Positions 1 through 4,704 of a DNA stretch of 6,389 nt are shown here, in pieces (the first letter of the stretch is position 1; the number at the start of each line of letters is the position of its first letter). Both the position numbers and the translations under genes were made by a program. The stretch comes from an uncultured Bacilli bacterium (GTDB lineage: Bacteria > Bacillota_I > Bacilli_A > RF39 > UBA660), in assembly GCA_947632685.1 (NCBI GenBank), contig CANRQD010000076.1, positions 1-6,389 of the forward strand. Direction: 5' to 3'. The notes under the pieces were generated by a model that searched no databases, had not been told where the DNA came from, and was given only the letters and a program-made list of their open reading frames with translations.

Positions 1-855
1 AGCCATTTTATGACCCCCGCCATTATATTTTTCTGCTATTTTATTAATTTCAGGGCCACGTGATCTAATAGATACTCTAATTAGCTCATTTTTTACATCT
101 TCTGTAATTGTCATCCAAACTAAAGCTTCCTCAATAAAATTAAAATTATTTACCATATTTCCTGCTGATGCTGAATCTACCTTATATTCATTTATCATCT
201 CATCAGTTATCTTCATATAAAGAACACCATGTTCTGTCAATTTCATATTACTTGATATATAACCTTCAAATCTTACTTCTTTTAATGGTCTTTTATACAT
301 TTCTTGATAGATACTTTGTAAATCAAACTTATATTTTTCTAAATATGTAGAAACTAAACTAAATGTTTTTGGACTACAACTATTAAATAAAAATCTATTT
401 GAATCAGAAGCTAACCCAATAAACAATGTCCTAGCAATAGATTCATTACATTCCAATTTAGTTTCTTCAATTAATTTCATTATAATTTCTGCTGCTGATG
501 AAGCTGTATCTTCTATATATTCTATATCACAAAATTTTTCAATAAAAGGATGATGATCAATTTTTATTTTATATTTAAATCCTTCTAAATTTGGTATATC
601 AATTCTTTTTTTATCAGGAGTATCAACAATTATCAATAATGAATTTTCCATTTCTTCAAATTTATCTAAATCTCCAATATACCTAAATTTTGCACTTCCA
701 GTACCTACAGCAATAACTTTCTTTAAAGGAAATGTTAATTTGATTGAGTCCCTTAAAGCTATTTGACTAGCCATAGCGTCTGGATCAACACCAACATGCC
801 TTGCAATTACAATATTATCATATTTTTTTATTTCCTTAAAAATTTGTTTAAACAT
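1..855 (-). CDS. nrnA: NrnA-like DHH/DHHA1 phosphoesterase (nanoRNase / pAp phosphatase), C-terminus cut off by window edge
   Basis: The reading frame starts at ATG 855-853 and stays open for 285 codons to the window edge. Seen: an N-terminal DHH domain with motif I (H20...D24-P-D26-A), motif II (D78 in IIVDTPD), the DHH signature at residues 100-102 and motif IV (D151 in GLASDSNRF). These are the usual ligands of a two-metal (Mn) centre. A DHHA1 domain follows, with the substrate-binding GGGH at 279-282. The family is normally about 310-320 residues, so roughly 30 are missing. Known for the family: NrnA degrades 2-5 nt RNAs from the 5' end or 3' end depending on species and dephosphorylates pAp in the cytoplasm, replacing Orn in Bacillota. 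An AAGGG ribosome binding site 7 nt before the ATG overlaps the ackA stop codon, so translation is probably coupled to ackA. A c-di-AMP/pGpG-type DHH phosphodiesterase is a less likely alternative, because no PAS or GGDEF part is present. Confidence 0.9.
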   Translation of the reverse strand, partial: MFKQIFKEIKKYDNIVIARHVGVDPDAMASQIALRDSIKLTFPLKKVIAVGTGSAKFRYIGDLDKFEEMENSLLIIVDTPDKKRIDIPNLEGFKYKIKIDHHPFIEKFCDIEYIEDTASSAAEIIMKLIEETKLECNESIARTLFIGLASDSNRFLFNSCSPKTFSLVSTYLEKYKFDLQSIYQEMYKRPLKEVRFEGYISSNMKLTEHGVLYMKITDEMINEYKVDSASAGNMVNNFNFIEEALVWMTITEDVKNELIRVSIRSRGPEINKIAEKYNGGGHKMA

Positions 856-865
856 ATATATACCC

Positions 866-2041
866 TTATACTAAATTCAATGTATCTCTTGCAATCATTA
901 ATTCCTCATTAGTAGGAATTACATATACTAAAGTACTTGAATCATCAGCACTAATCTTTCTAATTTCGCCATTACAATCATTAGCTTCACTATCAATTTT
1001 AATTCCAAGACAAGCTAATTTTTCAATAATTGTTGCTCTTAAAGCAACACTATTTTCTGCAAGTCCAGCTGTAAAGGTTATAACATCTGCTCCTTTTAAT
1101 AATACATAATAATTAGCAATATATCCAACTATAGTTTTTATCATTTTATCATTTGCTAGTATACAGCTATCATTACCTTCACTCATTCCTTTTTGAATAT
1201 CTCTATAATCTGAACTAACTTCACTTAAACCAATAAGACCTGATTTTTTATTTAAATCATCTATTACTTCACTAGCATTTTTTCCTTCTTTTTCCATTAT
1301 ATATGGAATAATTGATGGATCAATATCACCAGATCTAGTTCCCATCATAATACCTGCAAGTGGAGTAAATCCCATAGTAGTATCAATACATTTTCCAGAA
1401 TCAACTGCTGCAATAGATGCTCCACTACCAATATGACAACTTATTATTTTAAGATTATCTTTACCAGTTATTTTTTTTACTTGTTCAACTATAAATCTAT
1501 GACTTGTTCCATGAAAACCATATTTTCTAACTTTATAATCTCTATACCATGCATAAGGCACTGGATATAAATAACTTTCTCTTGGCATTGTTTGATGAAA
1601 TGCGGTATCAAAAACTGCTACTTGCTTAACATTTGGTAAAGCTTCTTTAAAAGCTCTTATTCCAAGTAATCCTGCTGGATTATGAAGTGGAGCTAGCTCT
1701 TTAAGATTTTCTATATCATTTATTACTTCTTCTGTAATTATAACTGATTTATCATATTTATCTCCACCTTGCACTACTCTATGTCCTACACCATCTATTT
1801 CATCTAAAGAATTAATAATATTTAAAGATATTAATTTATCTAATAAAATATTAACTGCTGTAGTATGATCAGGTAAATCTATTTCTTCAGTTATCTTTTC
1901 TCCATTATATTTTAAAGTATATTGACTATTATCTATTCCTATTCTTTCAAATAATCCACTTACTATTACTTCTTCATTATCCATATTGAATAATTGAAAT
2001 TTTAATGAACTACTTCCTGCATTAATTGATATAATTTTCAC
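866..2041 (-). CDS. ackA: Acetate kinase
   Basis: Acetate kinase interconverts acetyl phosphate + ADP and acetate + ATP in the cytoplasm. It gives fermentative substrate-level ATP and controls the acetyl-phosphate pool. The 391-residue protein is full length (family about 390-400). Seen: the N-terminal NAGSSSLK phosphate-binding stretch (N7), GHRVVQGG (H87, R88), FDTAFHQTMP (D145), GFHGTSH (H177), the CHIGSGAS nucleotide-binding loop near 202-209, MGTRSGDIDP (R236), GLAENS (326-331) and the C-terminal NEE (E379). These correspond to the catalytic Asn, Arg, Asp, His, Arg and Glu of the ASKHA-fold enzyme. The start is GTG at 2041-2039, preceded by AAGGAGGAG; the GSSSLK distance from the N-terminus fits the family. 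No phosphotransacetylase (pta) gene is adjacent in this window. It is the first gene of an apparent ackA-nrnA operon and is divergent from the plus-strand HELGH gene. Confidence 0.97.
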   Translation of the reverse strand: MKIISINAGSSSLKFQLFNMDNEEVIVSGLFERIGIDNSQYTLKYNGEKITEEIDLPDHTTAVNILLDKLISLNIINSLDEIDGVGHRVVQGGDKYDKSVIITEEVINDIENLKELAPLHNPAGLLGIRAFKEALPNVKQVAVFDTAFHQTMPRESYLYPVPYAWYRDYKVRKYGFHGTSHRFIVEQVKKITGKDNLKIISCHIGSGASIAAVDSGKCIDTTMGFTPLAGIMMGTRSGDIDPSIIPYIMEKEGKNASEVIDDLNKKSGLIGLSEVSSDYRDIQKGMSEGNDSCILANDKMIKTIVGYIANYYVLLKGADVITFTAGLAENSVALRATIIEKLACLGIKIDSEANDCNGEIRKISADDSSTLVYVIPTNEELMIARDTLNLV

Positions 2042-2050
2042 TTAATATCA

Positions 2051-2059
2051 CTCCTCCTT
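2051..2059 (-). promoter_or_regulatory. Ribosome binding site of ackA
   Basis: On the minus strand AAGGAGGAG lies 9 nt before the GTG start at 2041 (11 nt if counted from the AAGGAGG core). It supports GTG as the true start, since no ATG lies nearby in frame. Confidence 0.7.
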
Positions 2060-2063
2060 ACTT

Positions 2064-2091
2064 ATTATACTATAAAATTGTTTTTTTTCAT
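2064..2091 (-). promoter_or_regulatory. Candidate sigma-A-type promoter of ackA-nrnA
   Basis: On the minus strand a perfect TATAAT (2069-2064) has ATGAAA (2091-2086) 16 nt upstream as a weak -35. An overlapping TATAGT (2074-2069) could serve instead and would leave a slightly longer leader. With the first choice the transcript would start at about 2057, within the ribosome binding site, so the leader would be very short. That makes the exact hexamer uncertain. Confidence 0.4.
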
Positions 2092-2144
2092 ATACTAAGT
2101 ATTTAAAATTAATTTATTAGTCATAATTAACTATTATTTTTTAA

Positions 2145-2173
2145 TTGATTTTTTTATAATTTTATGTTATAAT
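2145..2173 (+). promoter_or_regulatory. Sigma-A-type promoter with extended -10 for the HELGH protein gene
   Basis: TTGATT (2145-2150), a 17-nt spacer and a perfect TATAAT (2168-2173) are seen. The -10 is preceded by TGT, giving an extended -10 (TGnTATAAT). Transcription would begin near 2180, leaving a leader of about 20 nt that holds the ribosome binding site. This is the best promoter in the window and suggests vegetative, fairly strong expression. Confidence 0.75.
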
Positions 2174-2186
2174 CTTCAACTAAAGA

Positions 2187-2196
2187 GGGGGGAGGT
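2187..2196 (+). promoter_or_regulatory. G-rich ribosome binding site that fixes a GTG start
   Basis: A run of six G (2187-2192) continues into GGAGGT (2191-2196), which ends 5 nt before GTG 2202-2204. The nearest in-frame ATG (codon 19) has no comparable site, so GTG 2202 is the likely start. Confidence 0.7.
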
Positions 2197-2201
2197 ATAT
2201 T

Positions 2202-3086
2202 GTGAAAATTGCTTTTTATGACATAATAAAATATTTAGGCTATACAACAGCAAAAATGTACCTATCAAATAATAAAAATTACTTTGAATGCAGGAATATG
2301 TTATATAATAATAGAAATGTTCAACACTATAATTACAATGAAGATAACAAAAAAATAAAAATTTCAAAATTAAAAAAAATTGTTAAAAATAAGTCTAATA
2401 TTTTATTAGAAGGTGTTAATAAAACTGCATCCTATATAAATACTAAAAAATTTAATGATTATTTAAATTCTAAGCATAACAATTTAGATAGCAAAGTTAA
2501 AAATATAAATATTTTTAATATACCAACTGAGTATGGTATCTGTTCTCATACTAGTTTTAATGTTACTGTAAACAAAACTAAGCCAATTTCAGTAAAAAAA
2601 ATTTATCTTGAAAATTCTTTACAGCATAATAATTTTCTTTTAGAAAATTATTATATACATGAATTAGGACATATTTTAATGCTTAGAAATAAAGGTTCTG
2701 TGTTTAATTATTTACATCATGAATTTATTCCAATTTCATTGGAACTACTTTATTCATATATAAATAATAGTGAAGATGGATTAAATTTAATAATGGCAAA
2801 TCGATTAGAAAATACTTCCCAACTAATTACATGTAACTATTCATCTTATGAGGAATATGTTAGAAATAATTCTTATATATTATCATCTCTTTTAAGTTTT
2901 CAGTTATTAGAAAAGTATTTAGATTTTAATACAAATCAAAAAATAGAAATGAGAAATAGATTAAAAGATTGTTTAAATGGAAAAATTATGGTAGAAGAAT
3001 TTATGAATGATTATGATATTGGTTTTAATAATGATAATAGTATTAAATATTTAAAAAGAACAATATATCGTTCAAAGTCTAGATAA
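2202..3086 (+). CDS. Putative small HELGH zinc metallopeptidase, M3-like (uncharacterised)
   Basis: I do not recognise this 294-residue protein as a named gene. Seen: HELGH at 153-157, the HExxH zinc and catalytic motif (H153, E154, H157), then E174-F-I-P-I-S-L-E181. The two glutamates are 7 residues apart, as in the second zinc-ligand motif of M3 peptidases (E-x-x-S-x-x-x-E in oligoendopeptidase F). A Tyr-rich helical stretch at 216-240 is where M3 enzymes keep substrate-binding Tyr/His. E174 lies 17 residues after H157, closer than the roughly 25 of thimet oligopeptidase. M3 enzymes have about 600 residues, so this would be a much reduced relative. The first 150 residues show no recognised domain. 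About 15% of residues are Asn (45) and there is no Trp. No signal peptide or membrane segment is seen, so it is probably cytoplasmic. It is a single-gene unit with its own promoter and terminator, against the strand of all its neighbours. An ImmA/IrrE-type protease is the main alternative. Coding status is near certain; peptidase function is an inference. Confidence 0.75.
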   Translation: MKIAFYDIIKYLGYTTAKMYLSNNKNYFECRNMLYNNRNVQHYNYNEDNKKIKISKLKKIVKNKSNILLEGVNKTASYINTKKFNDYLNSKHNNLDSKVKNINIFNIPTEYGICSHTSFNVTVNKTKPISVKKIYLENSLQHNNFLLENYYIHELGHILMLRNKGSVFNYLHHEFIPISLELLYSYINNSEDGLNLIMANRLENTSQLITCNYSSYEEYVRNNSYILSSLLSFQLLEKYLDFNTNQKIEMRNRLKDCLNGKIMVEEFMNDYDIGFNNDNSIKYLKRTIYRSKSR

Positions 3087-3089
3087 AAC

Positions 3090-3118
3090 AAAAGATAGAC
3101 CACTATAGTCTATCTTTT
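3090..3118. terminator. Bidirectional intrinsic terminator between convergent genes
   Basis: A perfect 11-bp stem (3090-3100 with 3108-3118) closes a 7-nt loop. Its A-rich 5' side and T-rich 3' side place a U-tract at the foot of the stem in both directions. On the minus strand the tract is longer (TTTTGTTTT). It lies 3 nt after the stop of the HELGH gene and 9 nt after the stop of the convergent spore-protein gene, so it can end both transcripts. Confidence 0.85.
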
Positions 3119-3127
3119 AAGCTTATA

Positions 3128-3343
3128 TTATTGATTATTATAGCTTCCACTTACTTGGTTAAGTCCATTTTGAACTAAACGTCTTGTGATTTCACCACCA
3201 ACTGAACCGTTAGCACGAGAAGTAGCATCTGGTCCTAAGTTAACACCGAACTCATTAGCTATTTCATATTTCATTTTATCGATAGCTTGTTTAGCTCCTG
3301 GAACTCTCATTTTCATACTTGAAGTATTATTTGATTTGTTCAT
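3128..3343 (-). CDS. Alpha/beta-type small acid-soluble spore protein (SASP)
   Basis: SASPs coat forespore DNA, push it toward an A-like form and protect it from UV and other damage; GPR protease degrades them at germination to supply amino acids. The 71-residue protein carries both family signatures. The first is K25-Y-E27-I-A-N-E-F-G-V, with the GPR cleavage point expected between E27 and I28. The second is R43-A-N-G-S-V-G-G-E-I-T-R-R-L-V (43-57). The usual length is 60-75 residues. An upstream in-frame GTG at 3352 is part of the AGGAGGTG ribosome binding site, so ATG 3343-3341 is the start. The N-terminus has a polar Asn/Ser tail before the conserved core. Next to thiI it occupies the same position as sspA in Bacillus subtilis. 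It is strong evidence that the organism, or its recent ancestors, forms endospores. Confidence 0.96.
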   Translation of the reverse strand: MNKSNNTSSMKMRVPGAKQAIDKMKYEIANEFGVNLGPDATSRANGSVGGEITRRLVQNGLNQVSGSYNNQ

Positions 3344-3349
3344 GTATTT

Positions 3350-3357
3350 CACCTCCT
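3350..3357 (-). promoter_or_regulatory. Strong ribosome binding site of the SASP gene
   Basis: AGGAGGTG on the minus strand is fully complementary to the 16S rRNA 3' end and lies 6 nt before ATG 3343. It contains the in-frame GTG that would otherwise be taken as a start, and so rules that start out. Confidence 0.85.
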
Positions 3358-3364
3358 ACATTTA

Positions 3365-3394
3365 TAGAGTGTGAAATTTCTACCAAATAATACA
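3365..3394 (-). promoter_or_regulatory. Candidate sigma-G (forespore) promoter of the SASP gene
   Basis: On the minus strand TGTATT (3394-3389) and CACTCTA (3371-3365) are 17 nt apart. They resemble the sigma-G elements (GYATA-like -35; CATnnTA-like -10), with one mismatch in each core. SASP genes are known to be read by sigma-G, which is why I looked here. The start would fall near 3358, giving a very short leader. No good sigma-A pair is present. Confidence 0.4.
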
Positions 3395-3417
3395 TAAATT
3401 GTATTGGTAATTTATAC

Positions 3418-4605
3418 CTATAATAAATTTTTAAATTTCATATCTTTTTCATCTTTTATTTTAATAGTATAAATATCTTCCACTGCTTTATCTATCATTT
3501 TATCATAGTCAACTTTTTCTTCCATTTTAAGGCATTCTGATAATTTTGGATTAATTACTGGATGTTTTGGTACAAATATTGTACAACAATCTTCATATGG
3601 TAAAATACTAATTTCATATGTATCTATTTTTTTTGCTATATCAATTATCTCAAGCTTATCTAAACATGCTACTGGTCTAATAACTGGCATATTAGTAACA
3701 TTATTTATAACTGACATACTTGTTAAAGTTTGTGATGCTACTTGTCCAATAGATTCTCCATTTATTATTACTAATGCTTTATTTTTTTTAGCAAGTTTTT
3801 CCATTATTTTATACATCATTCTACGCATAATAGTAATACAGTATGTATCATCTGCTGTTTTATATATTTCTTCTTGTATTTTAGTAAAATTAACTATATG
3901 CAAATTTATTTCATTTGTATATTTTACTAATTTTTTAGTTAATTCAATTACTTTATTTCTTGCATCTAGACTAGTATGTGGTATTGCTTCAAAATATACA
4001 GCATCTAATTTTATTCCACGTTTCATTGCAAGATATCCAGCAACTGGTGAATCTATTCCACCACTAAGCATTAGCATACCTTTAGCTTGTGTTCCTATTG
4101 GATATCCACCACTACCTTTATAGCTATTTGTATAAATATATGAATGTTTATCCCTAATTTCAATTTTAACTAAAATATCAGGATTATGGACATCAACACT
4201 TATATTATTAATATTTTTTAATAGATATCCACCTAGAATAGGATTAATTTCCATGCTGTTATAGGGAAATGTTTTATCACTTCTTTTTGTTTCAATTTTA
4301 AAAGTTTTAAAATTTTCACTTTTCATTACATCAAGTAATTTATTTTTAAGCTCTTCTATATTAGTATCTACTATATACGCAATATGATACATATGAATAC
4401 CAAATATATTATCAATAACTTTTTTTATTTTATCTAACTCACTATCCAAAAATTCTATATACATTCTTGATCTGTCTTTTACTATTTTTACATTAAAACC
4501 ATTTAATTTATCTTTTATATTATTATATAAAGTATTAATAAAAAAATTTCTATTACCTTTTTTAGTAGTAAGTTCTCCATATTTAATTAAGATAACTCTA
4601 TCCAT
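3418..4605 (-). CDS. thiI: tRNA 4-thiouridine synthetase / thiamine thiazole sulfur transferase ThiI
   Basis: ThiI adenylates U8 of tRNA with ATP and inserts sulfur to make 4-thiouridine, a UV sensor; it can also pass sulfur to ThiS for thiamine synthesis. The 395-residue protein shows an N-terminal ferredoxin-like region (about 1-60), a THUMP RNA-binding domain (about 60-160) and a PP-loop ATPase domain with SGGIDSPVA at 181-189. It also has GESIGQVASQT at 283-293 and the YEDCCTIF motif, whose Cys 340/341 include the conserved catalytic Cys (C344 of E. coli). It ends without the C-terminal rhodanese domain of E. coli ThiI, like the 401-residue Bacillus protein. Sulfur must therefore come from a separate cysteine desulfurase, which is not in this window. 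The start is ATG 4605-4603, 6 nt after GGAGTG. A TTG 18 nt further upstream is in frame but has no ribosome binding site and sits at the likely transcription start. Confidence 0.95.
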   Translation of the reverse strand: MDRVILIKYGELTTKKGNRNFFINTLYNNIKDKLNGFNVKIVKDRSRMYIEFLDSELDKIKKVIDNIFGIHMYHIAYIVDTNIEELKNKLLDVMKSENFKTFKIETKRSDKTFPYNSMEINPILGGYLLKNINNISVDVHNPDILVKIEIRDKHSYIYTNSYKGSGGYPIGTQAKGMLMLSGGIDSPVAGYLAMKRGIKLDAVYFEAIPHTSLDARNKVIELTKKLVKYTNEINLHIVNFTKIQEEIYKTADDTYCITIMRRMMYKIMEKLAKKNKALVIINGESIGQVASQTLTSMSVINNVTNMPVIRPVACLDKLEIIDIAKKIDTYEISILPYEDCCTIFVPKHPVINPKLSECLKMEEKVDYDKMIDKAVEDIYTIKIKDEKDMKFKNLL

Positions 4606-4611
4606 ATATAT

Positions 4612-4617
4612 CACTCC
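4612..4617 (-). promoter_or_regulatory. Ribosome binding site of thiI
   Basis: GGAGTG on the minus strand, 6 nt before ATG 4605, chooses this start over the upstream TTG at 4623. The site lies inside one arm of the inverted repeat 4607-4624 / 4665-4682. Confidence 0.75.
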
Positions 4618-4629
4618 AAACAACTATAA

Positions 4630-4658
4630 ATTATACACTAATTTTTAAATATTTCCAA
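4630..4658 (-). promoter_or_regulatory. Sigma-A-type promoter of thiI
   Basis: On the minus strand TTGGAA (4658-4653), a 17-nt spacer and a perfect TATAAT (4635-4630) are seen. The start would be near 4624-4623, which gives a leader of about 18 nt holding the GGAGTG site. The promoter lies in the loop between the two arms of the inverted repeat. Confidence 0.7.
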
Positions 4659-4704
4659 TAACTTATTATTTAGAGTGATATAATTTTTTAAATAAATTTT
4701 ATTT

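Larger units (their letters stand above)
4607..4682 (-). promoter_or_regulatory. Inverted repeat that can sequester the thiI ribosome binding site in read-through RNA
   Basis: The arms are 4665-4682 and 4607-4624. In minus-strand RNA they pair over 18 consecutive positions: 15 Watson-Crick pairs, including an unbroken 10, and three G-U wobbles. The downstream arm contains the thiI ribosome binding site. The 40-nt loop contains the thiI promoter, so RNA started there lacks the upstream arm. On the plus strand the three imperfect positions would be C-A mismatches, which favours a function in minus-strand RNA. There is no U-tract after it, so it is not a terminator of the usual type. The pairing is seen directly; the regulatory role is inferred. 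Confidence 0.55.

Noticed and set aside
168..350. 60-codon open frame on the plus strand
   Set aside because: It lies opposite the nrnA frame, which has full DHH/DHHA1 motifs; it has no ribosome binding site and no recognisable composition.
2176..2367. 63-codon open frame on the minus strand upstream of ackA
   Set aside because: It overlaps the start of the HELGH gene and its ribosome binding site; its Phe/Tyr/Cys-rich content is what AT-rich antisense gives.
3344..3352. Upstream GTG start for the SASP gene (three extra residues)
   Set aside because: The GTG is part of the AGGAGGTG ribosome binding site that serves ATG 3343.
3186..3374. 62-codon open frame on the plus strand over the SASP gene
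   Set aside because: It is a shadow of the SASP gene, which carries both family signatures; it has no start signal of its own.
3381..3418. Possible terminator after thiI
   Set aside because: The pairing ACCAA...TTGGT with TACA...TGTA has a 4-nt bulge, few G-C pairs and no U-tract; it is not convincing.
4606..4623. Upstream TTG start for thiI (six extra residues)
   Set aside because: There is no ribosome binding site before it, it would lie at the predicted transcription start, and ATG 4605 has GGAGTG at good spacing.
4684..4704. A/T palindrome just after the secreted protein stop
   Set aside because: It contains only A-T pairs and is expected by chance in such AT-rich sequence; it is not a credible terminator.
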